Assembly: GCA_001414345.1 (NCBI GenBank)
Contig: LLCB01000061.1
Coordinates: 156,697-220,696 of the forward strand
DNA length: 64,000 bases
Reading direction: 5' to 3'
DNA from: Hymenoscyphus infarciens
Lineage: Eukaryota > Ascomycota > Leotiomycetes > Helotiales > Helotiaceae
A program made the position numbers and the translations under genes. Positions within the stretch are counted from its first letter, which is position 1; the number at the start of each line of letters is the position of its first letter. The notes beneath the pieces are model-generated. The model saw only the letters and a program-made list of their open reading frames with translations. It made no database searches and was not told the origin of the DNA. Positions 13,229-24,614 of the stretch are shown one piece after another.

Positions 13229-15085
13229 ATGCCAGCCATGCTTGATGACCCCACGGCTGCCACCATCACACGTTCTTCTGGTGCACCCCCTTACCCTGAC
13301 CCCCACCACCCCGCACTTCCATTCGATCTACTCCCTCGGCAAGTCACGCTACGGGATCGAGTGACAGTTGCTACCATTATACCATTTTCCTCCGAGCATC
13401 AAGTCCCAGACTCCTTACTCGCATATCTTAGTGATCAATTGAACAAGGAAATCGAAAATGGAGATACATACCCCATGATGGATGGGATGCTGGCACCCCA
13501 ATTCGCTTCTTACTGGTTTCAAAATTTCGGTGCTATTATGTTGCTGGGAAGTTACACCAGCGTGGATCAGGTTGTTGAAGGAAAGGATTGGGCTAGGGAA
13601 TGTTTGGGAAGTTTCTACATCAAGCCTAACTATCCAGGTCGGAGCAGCCACGTCAGCAACGCTGGTTTTCTAGTCACCGAAGCCGCACGTAATAAAGGTG
13701 TAGGTCGCCTTATGGGAGAAAGTTATCTCGTTTGGGCTCCTCGCCTGGGTTACGTCTACAGCGTGTTCAACCTCGTCTACGAAACGAACGTAGCATCATG
13801 TCGAATTTGGGATGCTCTCGGCTTCAAAAGAGTTGGAAAGATAAAGGGAGCTGGCAATCTCAAGAGCTACCCAGGTCAACTGATCGACGCCATCATCTAC
13901 GGAAGAGATTTAACGCCAGAGGGCGAGGATTTTGTGAGTGAAGAACGCTTCGACAAGATCAAATTCTACCTAAAGTTCGGAAAATATCCTGCTGGTGCTG
14001 ATCGAGCCGAAAAAAGCAGACTCCGAAGCGCGGCGACACATTACAAACTGATTCCCGAGACGGACAAGTTGATGTTGAAGGATAAAGAAGTCATATCGGA
14101 TCCCCAGAAACAATACGAGATTGCAAGGGATTTACATGTTCAAACTCACGGGGGAATCAATAAAACAACAGCCACCATTGCGGAAAAGTATCACTGGGTT
14201 CGAATCAAGGAGACAGTTAGCATGGTCATTCGAAACTGCGCACAATGCAAAGAAATTGGCAAAACAACAACCTCTCGTGCAAATGATTCCAGCTTCCCTA
14301 TAATCAGTCCGCCAGTTGTTACTCCAAGTGCAACTCCTGTATCTAGTCAAAGTGTCAGTGCTGCTAGTCGTGCCATGTCACTTGCTCGAGAACACCAAGA
14401 TCACCATCAACATCAACATCAACCTGCATCTTCCGAAGACGGCTACCCAGCAGAAGCGGGTCAAGGTTCCGTCTCCCCTCAAGTTCTCAATCGTAGGTTA
14501 CCTGGAAACCCACAAGCTCCAACATCTCATGCTCGCCAACTTCATACCAATACCCATCCACCTATGCAATTATCCCACGAGCAACCCCCGGCCCCAATCG
14601 CACGTATGGGTATTCGAGAGCATGATTACATACCTCTAGACCCTCAGATCATGGAAGATGTGCGCCATCATCTGGGTGGATACAATGACGACAGTCATCA
14701 TCACCAACACGACGACAATTCTCATGATTCAGCGTGGAAAGACCAAGATTCCTTCCATGCTATGATCTCAGGTTCTCACGTTACCAGCGATCATAAAGAT
14801 GAGAGGATGTCAGAGGAAGGGGGCCATCATAGAGATGGAATGGGTGATGATTTGGATATGTTGATTGACCATGATGGCGATGTTGATGCAGATGCGGATA
14901 CTGATGGTCACAGTGGGGGATTTGAGGATCCGGACCACGATGCGAGAGTTGAGGATGAAGAGACGGATGATGATCAGGATGCTGGCGAGGAAGTGGTCAT
15001 GCGAATTCATGAAGAAGCTGCGAAGAGAGCTACAGAAGAGGCGTTGAGGGGTGTTGGTGCAAGAGGCTTTTCCGATGCTGACTGA
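13229..15085 (+). CDS. SPT10-like GNAT acetyltransferase with H2C2 zinc finger
   Basis: Single exon, 618 aa from the first ATG (13229); the frame is open 12 nt further up but begins with TTG. Residues about 45-230 form a GNAT fold with the acetyl-CoA loop RNKGVGR (155-161). Residues about 300-345 hold an integrase-type zinc finger, H303-x3-H307-x29-C337-x2-C340. This domain pair is the signature of yeast Spt10, where the HAT-like domain and the retroviral-integrase-like zinc finger make a sequence-specific activator of histone genes; length is close to yeast Spt10 (640 aa). The C-terminal third is low complexity: His/Gln-rich near 395-405, then an Asp/Glu/His-rich acidic tail. Nuclear role in transcription is inferred from family; its DNA target here is unknown. 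Confidence 0.85.
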   Translation: MPAMLDDPTAATITRSSGAPPYPDPHHPALPFDLLPRQVTLRDRVTVATIIPFSSEHQVPDSLLAYLSDQLNKEIENGDTYPMMDGMLAPQFASYWFQNFGAIMLLGSYTSVDQVVEGKDWARECLGSFYIKPNYPGRSSHVSNAGFLVTEAARNKGVGRLMGESYLVWAPRLGYVYSVFNLVYETNVASCRIWDALGFKRVGKIKGAGNLKSYPGQLIDAIIYGRDLTPEGEDFVSEERFDKIKFYLKFGKYPAGADRAEKSRLRSAATHYKLIPETDKLMLKDKEVISDPQKQYEIARDLHVQTHGGINKTTATIAEKYHWVRIKETVSMVIRNCAQCKEIGKTTTSRANDSSFPIISPPVVTPSATPVSSQSVSAASRAMSLAREHQDHHQHQHQPASSEDGYPAEAGQGSVSPQVLNRRLPGNPQAPTSHARQLHTNTHPPMQLSHEQPPAPIARMGIREHDYIPLDPQIMEDVRHHLGGYNDDSHHHQHDDNSHDSAWKDQDSFHAMISGSHVTSDHKDERMSEEGGHHRDGMGDDLDMLIDHDGDVDADADTDGHSGGFEDPDHDARVEDEETDDDQDAGEEVVMRIHEEAAKRATEEALRGVGARGFSDAD

Positions 15086-15921
15086 AAGTTTCCCCTATGA
15101 TTATTGATAAGCATGAGGGTCGTGATTTTTGGGACATATGGCTTATAGATACCACGCATGAAAGAGGCTGGCATGGTGCGTTTCATCTCCGAATCCCCGT
15201 ACTTCCAAGTGCAAGAAGTCAGAAGCTGATCGGTCGGCAAGGTCGGGGTCAACTCCTTTCCTCTTCATTGGTGGTTTATCCATGGGGAGTTCATGCCATA
15301 AAACCGCCTACTCGTATTATACAGTACTTCTATTCCAACAGGTTGGTGGCAATTCTGTGTTCTTGTAAAGTCATAATTGTAATTTGTTATCCTGTCATTC
15401 GGTTTCTTGGTTGCAAGTATGGAAAAAGCTTGGAAGGAATGTTCTACTTTCTTTGATGAAGGTGAATCACTTTCAATTCGAAAGCTCTTATACAAGCGTA
15501 GATTTTTGAAACGACAAGAGAAATGTTTCACGATCTTCGATGCACATTCTCAAGAGGGTTCACCCCCATTCTTTCATTTGACCCGCAGTCCCCACTCATG
15601 GTTTCAATGTCCACTTCATCAGATCTTCTAAGATCCCCATAGCCAAGAACCTGGTCGTAAATCCACTTCCCGGTCTTCTTTTATTTCCTTTTCTGACCGC
15701 GACGCGCTCTCTTTTCCACGTAATTATTATTGTATGTTCTCTTCAATTTACGAAAGACTGTTGTGGGCAAGACTAGCAATAAACAGTCTACAGCAAGTAT
15801 ACCCTGACAAATACAACAACTGTTTAGAGGAGGTGCAGGTGGCGGTGGTGGGCCTGGAGGAGACATCTCCATCAATCCCACGATCGCAATTAAATTGCAG
15901 AAATATCTCGTTTCCTTTGTC
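15086..15921. other. Intergenic, nothing recognised
   Basis: 3' flank of the SPT10-like gene. Short frames on both strands overlap each other and show no motif; no repeat or RNA gene recognised. Confidence 0.45.
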
Positions 15922-16216
15922 TTAACTGGAAATCCGGTATACAACCTTTCCCTTGCTCTCCATTTTGGACATCTCTATTGCTAGTAGTCGAAAGGATATT
16001 TCATCCTGATTCAATCCTCTCGGCTCTTCTCCAGACAGGAACATATATGCTAATTTTTCGTAGAACACGGTTTTTCCAGAAGATAATATAGCGTGGCCGT
16101 TGTATAATTCTTCTGCAGTGGGGACAGAGCTGGTGTTTAATACAACCTTTTCTACACAGGATGATTCTTTGGCCAACGAGAAAAGCTTGTTTTGGAATAA
16201 GGCTCTTTGGTATTGA
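15922..16216 (-). pseudogene. Possible exon or gene fragment, unknown
   Basis: A minus-strand frame of roughly 98 codons without an ATG near its start, ending in a stop at 15922. Its amino-acid make-up looks protein-like (balanced, with AKESSCVEKVVLNTSS and LLAIEMSKMESK) rather than low complexity. It lies just beyond the stop of the HEXXH-containing gene on the same strand and could be a decayed terminal exon, a paralogue fragment or chance. No function is proposed. Confidence 0.25.
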
Positions 16217-16330
16217 AGTCCTTGGGTATTGAATAATATAATTTATAACGAAGGCAGATTTAACCTTCTTATTAATAAAAACAGTAAAACACATTTGAAT
16301 CGAAAACCTCTAGGACATCATTTGAGTCTA

Positions 16331-18768
16331 TCACTGCGGCGGCCCAATCTGAGCGACCCGTATCAACATTGCTTGCCAAGCATTTATCTCATCCTTCCAC
16401 AACTTCCCAATATCTTCTCCCTCGGTCTGGGCCAAAGCTCCAAAACTTTTCATTGCTGCCCCTCCTCCCACCGAAACCCTGCCATTCCAATCATGCGCAA
16501 TCCTACTGCCCAAAACGGCAATCAAGATCTTCGCACAAGCGCATGCTAATATTGTGGAATCCTCATCTCCCAGCACGCTGTTGGCCAGGGTTTCCATTTG
16601 CTGGGCTTCGGCCATGGAAGGGTCAGATGTTGCGAGAAGCTTTTTGCATTTTCCCAAACGTAGATGTAGGAGGTCATCTTCATCTGTAGTGTCGTCGCTG
16701 GGGTTGGGATTGGCGAGCCGAAGACGTCCTCTCTCAAGTTTGATCAAGAAATCATCTGCCTCGGGAGTTGGAAGGCCAGAATTAACACTTTGTACCTCCT
16801 TGACCATTTGTCTCACGAATCTCGTTGTTCCTTTATTCCATGCTATAAGACTTTTTCTGCGCGCTGAGTTTACACTTTCTCTCTCGTCTTCCATTTCAAT
16901 CGTGAAGGTGATCATGTTTTCGTGGTTCGTGATGGCGTGAGGGAGTATATCGTTGAATATCATACCGAATCCTTGGAAGGGTGTCCTGATTCTTGGATCT
17001 CTGTAGAGGAGATCATTAATGTTTTGCATGGCGCCAGCTTTCTTTTGACTTTCTGCCCAGAAAGTCGAATCTCGGTTAGAACTAAGTATCAAGGCATGTC
17101 CAAATTCTGCTATGCTTCTTTGTTTCGGGCTCAGGAATGCTAATTGTTGAAGGTTGGAAGTAGTAAATACAACCTTCTGGTCAATAGTAGTAGATATGGA
17201 AGCTCTGCCTTCCTTTGTATAAGGGTCTGGTGGTTTCTCTTCCATCACCTTTTTTGTGTTAAAAATGTAAGTCGTTCGAGTTCCTACTTTGAAGACGCGG
17301 AGAAAGAGGAGTTGAATGCCGAAGTTTCGTACTCCGAGATTCCAGAAATTTTGTGTTTGGAGGTCTTCCATTAGTGATAATGGGACAGGATATCTAATGT
17401 CGTATAAAGAAGGGTGTGGTTGTAGCAAAGTTATAGTATCACTGTCACGGACGTTTTTCGATCTCATCGAAGGCCAGGTTGGGATGAAGAACTGGCCTAG
17501 CTGCAAACCTCTAGTAAACTTTAGTTCTTTCTTGCCCATCGTTTCCTGAATCCCCCCATTTATCTTGAAAAGTTAGGAAATCATGATTGTTTTGATCAGT
17601 TGCACTGGTTACTTACTTCCTTTTCAAAGCACCAACCGAGTTCCGCTATAGGTTGATCCATATAATATGGCTCATAGTTCTTTTGAATACTTTGCTCGGT
17701 CCAACCACCCCTATTAATTCCTTGCCAATACTGGACGGCATGGATGATTTCGTGGGATAGCTAGTTACAAGCAGAATAGTCAGATACTTCAAGTGGAAAA
17801 TATCAAAACAAGGATGCTCACCGTAAGAGCAAGAAACCATTCAATCATCACTCGTTCTGAAGAGTTCAAATCATCTTCAAGAAGCCTCTCAATTCCTATG
17901 CTGTTCAAGAAAAGGAAAACTCTCCACGCTGCATTAGAAGCCTTGGGCTGGGAATGCATGAACTCGTTATTCACCGTCGTATATCCATGAACCATTCCGT
18001 CAAACCAGGGCCCATCAGGGTCTTCGGGACTCTCATCTGTACTCATGAAACCAATTTGAAGTCTTTTGTTGATGCGTAAGTCATCAAATACGAAATCTCT
18101 CTGTGTCGAAAGTACGGAGGGATGTGTGGGGTTATCCGGGGGTCGGAAGGAATAAAATGGCCCTTTCCTTTTGTCGTTTTGCATTTTTCGATATTCGGGA
18201 ATCAGTTCCCGTGGGCCATTTAATAAAGCATCAAACTATGAATCATTAGCAAAGGAGCTTAAAGGCCGATTGAGAGTCAGCGCAATATTACAAAAGGCAG
18301 CATATAAACACTCGACAAATAGAATGACGCAATCCTCAAAGCAGGCTTCAAAGCCTCCCAAATCAAATCATTGTGAGCCGCAATATCACCCCGGTTACCA
18401 GTCAACACATACATATACGTTCTCTCAAACTCCGGCGCAGGAGACGTTTCCCAAACAGGACGATTTAGAAGGGGGAGAATAGGTATAGATTCCAGATCTC
18501 CTTGCTTGGCGTCTCGTATAGTGAGACAATCTAAATCCGCGAGCTCTCGGGTTGTCCAGCCAAAAAGCGCCTCCTGTTGTAACTTTTCCTTGAGTTTAAT
18601 TTGTGACTCTAACTTTGAGTCCGTTAGGTCGCCAGGGAAGATATATTGGGTGGGGGTGAGACCGCTTTTGTTGGTGTTCTCGTACCCATCGAGATAGCCG
18701 TATTTTGTTCGGAAAGGTGTGTAGGCTTCCATTTGACTCCTAGTTGGAAGTCTCCGTCGTTGAGACAT
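16331..18768 (-). CDS. Orphan four-exon protein with HEXXH motif
   Basis: Exons 18768-18292, 18235-17822, 17760-17617 and 17563-16331, joined by 56-, 61- and 53-nt GT-AG introns, all phase 0; predicted 755 aa. I do not recognise the family. Exon 3, only 48 codons, encodes LSHEIIHAVQYW: HEXXH at residues 300-304, followed by Glu327 and Glu337 (in IAELGW) as possible third ligands. HEXXH plus a distal Glu is the pattern of gluzincin-type metallopeptidases, so a zinc-peptidase-like fold is possible but unproven. No signal peptide or membrane segment is evident, which suggests an intracellular protein. The C-terminal 400 residues are mixed alpha-helical-looking sequence without known motifs. The first donor, GTAATA, is the weakest splice call. 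Start is the first ATG of a frame open throughout exon 1. Confidence 0.7.
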
Positions 18769-19584
18769 GGTACAAATTCTGCAAATCAGTGGAGTGTTGA
18801 TTGGTACTATGGAACAAAGGAACTCTCTAAACTCGAAGCGGAATGCAGATGCTGATAATCGTGTTGTGGTTTTCTTTGTTTCGCCTGTGGATTTATAGGG
18901 ACAAGCTTATTGATTATTATTTGCCGATAGAGATAAAGAAATGTTAAACTTCATTTCAGAGTATTGTCTGTGATCAAAGAGGGAATCTTTGGGTGTGCGC
19001 AAAGATGTGGAAATCTTTGATGGTTGATATTGAAGGAGGCACTTGCCTTATATTATCCTTAATTTTCCAGAATCATGGCCCAATAATCTGCCAAGCTAAC
19101 CTACATGCGTATTGTACCTCGCGTTTTCAAATAATTAAAGATGGCAACGATCCATTGTGGTGGCTTGGATATCGACCTTCTACATGAAAGCAGCTATAGC
19201 ACGCATAACCCTCCAACCTTGGATAGGAATCAGCTTAAACTAAAATTTCAACAAATGTCCTAGTGATCTTAAACAACTTGCCTCACTCTCAACCAAACGA
19301 GTGTGCCACTTAGATATCAAGTGGAATAACCCCCCTCAGTCGAGGAAGCTCAGGTTAATTCATCACGCCCGTTGAGAAGTTAGGGTCGCACTCAAAAAAT
19401 GTCGAGATAGCCCTCTGAATGTAACCTTGCTTCCTGGAAAAGACGAGGTCCATACCAGACGAGACTACATCAAGGCAAGTGAGTCAAGAACATAAGGATA
19501 TTGAGGATATAAGTCTTCGTCATTGTCATAGGGACTTTGAAAACTGAAACCCCATTCTCTTTCTACACCCCGCGTCGCGACCCC
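18769..19584. other. Intergenic
   Basis: Upstream flank of the HEXXH gene running to a transposon. No gene, RNA or repeat recognised. Confidence 0.45.
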
Positions 19585-19814
19585 GATATTACTAACTAGT
19601 GTCCCAAACCCACTTTTTGCTAGGAACACTAAAAAGTGCTCGACACCAGAAAATCGAGTTACGCCCTCTATTAGTTTCTTAAGCCTCTCGAAGAGAGTAT
19701 AATTTAGAAGCGTTATTATAAGGATATAATAGAGAGGCGCTCTAAAATCTAGTGTCGTATACTTTTTAGTGTTCCTAGCAAAAAGTGGGTTTGGGACACT
19801 AGTTAGTAATATCG
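19585..19814. mobile_element. Small inverted-repeat transposon (MITE)
   Basis: A 230-bp element whose ends are perfect inverted repeats of about 54 bp (19585-19639 against 19761-19814), containing CCCAAACCCACTTTTTGCT. The repeat continues imperfectly inward (GACACCAGA against its complement) with C/T differences. The short interior is AT-rich and lacks coding potential. The outermost bases are TA-rich and may include a TA target duplication, as for Tc1/mariner/pogo elements; superfamily is therefore tentative. Confidence 0.8.
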
Positions 19815-20448
19815 CTGTAACGAGATAAATTTCTGCCGGCAAATTTTATTCTAACCATAAAACAAGCCATAAAAACATTGGTCAACGAATTACAAACGGC
19901 CTTCAAAAACCCATTTACTGATTCTTATCGCGATGTGCTGTGGCAACGAGGATTATTTTCCCTGTTAAACCAATGATAAGAGAAAACCAGGATATCAGCC
20001 AGTTTCTCGCCTTGGCTCACTTGGCATGCTCGGCATTCATGTAATTGGCACTTTTAGCCATGAATGATTCGCTATGAGCCGAACACACCAAGGCGGCAAT
20101 AGGCAGGACCCAAGCGATTCTCCCCCCTGAGAACGACGATGCTCTGCTGCAAGTCATTTAAATCGATTTCTCCGCCATCTTCCTTGGGTCCCAATGAAGA
20201 AGCTCACAATGATACCTCCACCACGGGAAGAGGCAGCTTTGAGGAAGGTACCGAGGCATTAGTTTCTTAGCATTTGACCATCTCCGATTGCAAGGTGTAA
20301 TTGGCTTTCTTCCAGATGAGTTACATGGCTAAGAATCCTGGAATCGGTGGTGGCCGCAGGCTCTTTTGATTAAATAGAAGGGCATCCGACAGTTTTGGGA
20401 GATCATAAGGAACTTAAGGTCTATTAATCGATCCAGTTTTCTTTCATC
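19815..20448. other. Upstream region of the aminopeptidase gene
   Basis: No gene. The last 80 bp carry a TATA-like TTAAATAGA near 20370 and a pyrimidine-rich leader just before the ATG at 20449. Confidence 0.45.
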
Positions 20449-21844
20449 ATGCATTTCGCCTCAGTTCTCTCAGTCTTGGTCGCCTCATCTTCATTGATTG
20501 TGGCGCTACCACCGTCAACCAAACCGTTCAACATCGACGGGGATTTGCGCCTCATCAAGACTTCTGAGGCTGACCCGGGAGTTTGGGTCACTGAAGAACA
20601 AAAGATCGTGGATTATGTTTCCAAAAACATTGGATTCATTGATATTACTGACATCACTGTATGAAAGTCCGTGACTTCATTCGCATGCCTCATATGCTAA
20701 TCCAATATTAGAATGCAACTACATTAGCAAAGCTTTCTACAGTTGAAGAAGTACCTGCCATTCAAGCCCGTGCAGTTACATACCCAACAACACTCACCCA
20801 TCAAACCGAGGCCAATGCGTTGATTGCTTCCCTTACCACTGCTGGTCCACAAAGTTGGCTTACAACTCTCACCAAGTAAGCTACTTTATGAAAGTTATCT
20901 TCATCGAAGATGCTAATTTAAGCCAGTTTTTACAACCGCTACTATCGCTCCACCTACGGTACACAGGCTGGGATATGGCTACTCGCTGAAGTCAGGAGCA
21001 TTGCTGCAACCAACCCACTTATCACTTTTACTTCCTTCACTCACTCTTTTGCGCAACCTAGTATCATTGTAAAGATTCCAGGAACCAGTAGCAACTTGAG
21101 TAAGTAAGAAAAACAGAAGTGCTTAGTATTCGTGAACAGGGTTATTAATTTATTCTCCAGTCATTGTTGGAGCTCATTACGATTCAACCGGAGGAAGCTC
21201 CACGGCAAGAGGACCTGGAGCAGATGATAACGGTTCCGGAGTTGTCGTTCAGATGGAGGCTCTCCGTGTGATTGCTGCCGCCAAGTTTGCACCAAAGAAC
21301 ACAATTGAATTCCACTTCTACGCCGGTGAGGAGGGTGGATTACTCGGCTCTGCAGCGGTCTTCGCCAACTATGCATCTGCCGGAAAGACCGTCCTCGCTA
21401 TGGTCGCTCAAGATATGGCCGGTTATAGTCCAAGTGGCAAAGTCTCTGTTTACACTGATTACAGTGACAGTGGATTGGTCTCTTACGTGCGAAAAATTGT
21501 CACTCAGTACACTGGTTTGACTTACACTACTGATGTTTGTGGTTACGGGTGCTCAGATCATGCTTCTGCATACGCCAATGGATTCCGTAAGTTTAACTAT
21601 TCCCTGTGGCGGGAGCTCGAGAGAGGGATTCACTGACGGGAATATAGCTGCTGCTTATGTCTGTGACGAGCCGATTGCTACTTCCACCCCATATATCCAC
21701 AGTCCTAGCGATGTAAGTAACTATTCCTTGGAGTAGAGAGTACAGTGCTAATTTTTATAGACATATGCTACTGTCAGCTTTACCACCATACTTCGTCACG
21801 CCAAGTTCACTGTTGGTTTTTTGATTGAGGCTGCGTATCTATAA
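20449..21844 (+). CDS. Secreted leucine aminopeptidase, M28 family
   Basis: Releases N-terminal amino acids from peptides outside the cell; co-catalytic di-zinc enzyme. Six exons: 20449-20658, 20712-20875, 20927-21099, 21161-21586, 21648-21712, 21761-21844; all introns 48-61 nt, GT-AG; total 373 aa, normal for fungal LAP1 enzymes. Residues 1-19 are a signal peptide, followed by a propeptide. The five expected zinc ligands are present: H188 (GAHYDS), D205 (GADDNGSG), E240 (AGEEGGLLGS), D267 (QDMAGY) and H342 (IHSPSD), with E239 as the catalytic base. C309 and C313 (CGYGC) match the disulfide next to the active site in the Aeromonas enzyme. Nothing appears broken. Likely regulated by nitrogen or protein supply, by analogy only. 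Confidence 0.95.
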
Positions 21845-22209
21845 ACGACTGTATTGGCCTTGGATTTCGCTGTTTTGGTATGCAGGACTACGGCTTTCTG
21901 GTGGAAGAAAAAATCGGGAGGGATTAATGAATATGGATACCAAAGTAAGAGATTATGAGTTTATTTTCTGATGTTTATATTACTGCTCCTCTGATCTTTG
22001 AACCCATTCACGGCTCCTATTTCGATACCTGGAGAGTGGAATTGTAGTAGCATTGTGTTCCATGATTATTACCAAGCTACTCGCTCTCAAGATTCCCCGC
22101 AAGTAGAAACCTCCCCCGAGTTCCCAAATCTTTGCTTAGCCGGCCTGCTTACTCTTAATTTATGCCCAGAGTTCACTTAAAGTGACAAACATCAGCCCTC
22201 AATCCTCCA
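21845..22209. other. Convergent 3' flanks
   Basis: Between the aminopeptidase stop and the stop of the minus-strand coiled-coil ORF. No feature recognised. Confidence 0.5.
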
Positions 22210-22722
22210 CTACCATCTCGCACGTGCCGTAGGTGAACCCCAATTCGTCGTCATCATGGTTCTTTGATACCCCCGAATTGCAGATTCAATAAGACCTCTC
22301 TCACTATCCTCTTCCCTCTTCCTAACCTCCCTCTCTATTTCCTCCTTCCCTCTTTTATCGTTCCTTTCCCGCATCTGTTCTCCGACAGCCTCACGAAACT
22401 CTACTCGAATCTCCTCCCTAACAATAGCCGTTACTTCCTCCCTAACGACTTCCCGAACGTCTTCTCTAATCTCATTCTTAAACTTCTCGGTATCTAGAGA
22501 AATTTCTCGGGACTGAAAAACTTCGGTAGCGAGGAACTCGAGGTCTTGATCGATGTCTTCTTTGGATACTGGAAGGGGGTTTGGAAGTAGTGGCTCAGGA
22601 TGAAGTTTGGTGATGAGAGTGATGAGTTTTCGGCTTGAGACATCGATGTGGCGCGCTCTGTAGTGTTTTTGCGTGATGAGGGTTTGGAGGCGGTAAGCGC
22701 AGAGGAGAAGTTCTTGATGCAT
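22210..22722 (-). CDS. Hypothetical charged coiled-coil protein
   Basis: A 170-codon frame starting at ATG 22722. The first half is globular-looking (LLLCAYRLQTLITQKHYRAR); residues about 75-150 are a highly charged helix rich in Glu and Arg (REEVTAIVREEIRVEFREAV), a likely coiled coil. I do not recognise the family. The frame stays open about 140 nt upstream of the ATG to a TAA near 22867, and a different minus-strand frame with its own ATG begins at 22919, so the true protein may be longer through an unrecognised intron or a frameshift. It is head to head with the zinc-knuckle gene whose ATG is at 23246. Reality of the gene is moderately supported; its 5' end is not. Confidence 0.5.
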   Translation of the reverse strand: MHQELLLCAYRLQTLITQKHYRARHIDVSSRKLITLITKLHPEPLLPNPLPVSKEDIDQDLEFLATEVFQSREISLDTEKFKNEIREDVREVVREEVTAIVREEIRVEFREAVGEQMRERNDKRGKEEIEREVRKREEDSERGLIESAIRGYQRTMMTTNWGSPTARARW

Positions 22723-23245
22723 TTTGCAAGTAAAGGGATTGGAGTGTCGCAGTTTGTCGTGGTTTGTGGTTTGAGAATTGAGGTTGTGGATTCGTTTCTG
22801 TGGTGAACCAGGGGAAAGTAGTTGGCAAAGAAGGACGGAATGAATTCTTCCTTAAAGATGTTGAAGTAGGTGAAGTTCAGAAAGTCTTTTGTGGAGTTTG
22901 GAGGTTCTGACACGCCCATCCTTCTTGTAAAATTGCAAAGAAGGTGGCTGGGGTTTGGTTGAACTTTTCTATTTAAATGAAAAATATCTTGTGCTCAAAG
23001 TCAGATGCACTGACCTAACTATTCTCATGGTTATCTCATCTAACTAGTGAAGTGAAGTTACCACATCCCATGAAGGTTGGGAAATGTTTTTGAAACATTC
23101 CATCAAGACTCTGGTGAAGAAGGAAAAGTCCAGCAGAAGTTTGAAATTATAAGTCATAGCCTCTCAGAACTTCATGCATAAATACTCATGGGGTCCAGAA
23201 ACAGAAATTCAACAGGCCATAATTGGACTTCATTGACTTTTAGCC

Positions 23246-24614
23246 ATGCATCCAGGAGGGGTATTTACTGCCTATACACTGAAGGATCTCTTTGACTCCA
23301 AAAGTCCTCTTGCAAATCGCATCGACCGCGCCACACGCACTCAAATCAACATTATCACCAGCCGCAATGAACACCCCTCACCAGACGAAACTTACCAGTA
23401 TGGTACCCCAAAAGAAGTAGACGACGTATTAGAGTTATTTGTAGGTAACGGGGACACCGTTCTCCCACTTCCTTTCTCTTCAATCACTCCCGAAATACTC
23501 CTAAAGCATCCCTGAACCCTAGCATTTATTCTGTGCCGAATCCCGAGACAATTTTTGGTAGGCAAATACTAACGCGCCCATCTTCTAGGGCATCGAAATG
23601 CAAGAATCTTCCGCGGATTTGGAGCACTTGGTTCTTCCGACTATTACAGATGCAATTAAGAAGACTATCAGAAAAGAAATGAACACGCCAAAGAAGAGCG
23701 TTAGTTTTGCATCAGAAAACAAAGAGCCTAAAGGGACCGGCGGAATCAGTAAAAATGGAACGTTGGGACAACTACACAATGGAGTCGCCCTTGCGGCGAC
23801 TACAAAGAAACCATGCGCAACATGCACAAAAGCTCTCCAAGTCATACAACAATTACCGCCAACTTGGAATTTGAATATTGAAAGTCATTGTAAAGATTGT
23901 GGGCAGGGTGGTTGGACTATAACTGAGTACAACGCAAAACAGGATCCGGATTCGAGAATAGTCAAGTCTTACTGGTATGATCCACCAGAGGTGCAGACCA
24001 TCCCCAAGAAAAAGGTCGACACTACCAACCCTCAGTCACAAGTCTGTCTTCTATGTCAACAAGTTGGCCACAATTCCGCCACCAGAACTTTCCTACAATC
24101 ATTACGTCTTCTTTACTTTTGTGGGAAATGTAATCAAACAGGTCATCTTCCATTGAACTGCACCAACTCCGCCACAAAAAAAGGTGAAGTCTGGAACAGA
24201 ATCACATACATGCAGCCGAAGAACTCAAAAGTGCTGATGCCAACAAACCACTCGAAAGGAAAAATTTGCCCACTGTGTAAGCAGGGCGCTGGATATTTCA
24301 TGAAGACTTTGATTTACGAGATTACATGTGCGACGTGTAATATAAAAAATCATTCTTCATTCGACTGCCCCAACAAATCCAGTAGTGCAGGAGATGGCTG
24401 GAACTATATTGATTTTTGCGAAGCGGACACGATCATGAAGGCTCCGAATTCAACAAATCAGGGCTCGGGAAACAATAGCCAAACAACTCCTGTACGCCAA
24501 AACGGAAAAGCAAAACAGTCTGTTACTTCTGGAACTTCCGCTCGTTCAGCGACTTGCAAACTGTGTGCGAGTAGTGTCCATTTTACAGGTGAGTGCCCTT
24601 CTCGTTTTCGATAG
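23246..24614 (+). CDS. Multi-zinc-knuckle protein, unknown role
   Basis: Two exons, 23246-23440 and 23589-24614, with a 148-nt GT-AG intron (donor GTAGGT, branch ACTAAC, acceptor CTAG); 406 aa. The C-terminal two thirds repeats a cysteine module: a CxxC, a spacer of about 20 residues, then a zinc knuckle C-x2-C-x4-H-x4-C. Modules lie near residues 141-169 (second half degenerate, CGQGGW), 218-256 (CGKCNQTGHLPLNC) and 292-325 (CATCNIKNHSSFDC); a lone knuckle CKLCASSVHFTGEC ends the protein (388-401). Modules 2 and 3 are each followed by a similar Trp-Asn segment. CCHC knuckles usually bind single-stranded nucleic acid, so RNA binding is a reasonable guess. There is no retroviral Gag, protease or RT sequence, so it is not obviously a transposon gene. 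A GTGAGT near 24588 could mimic a donor, but using it would break the last knuckle. Confidence 0.7.

Noticed and set aside
19465..19842. 125-codon minus-strand ORF
   Set aside because: Runs through the inverted arms of the MITE; an artefact of the repeat.
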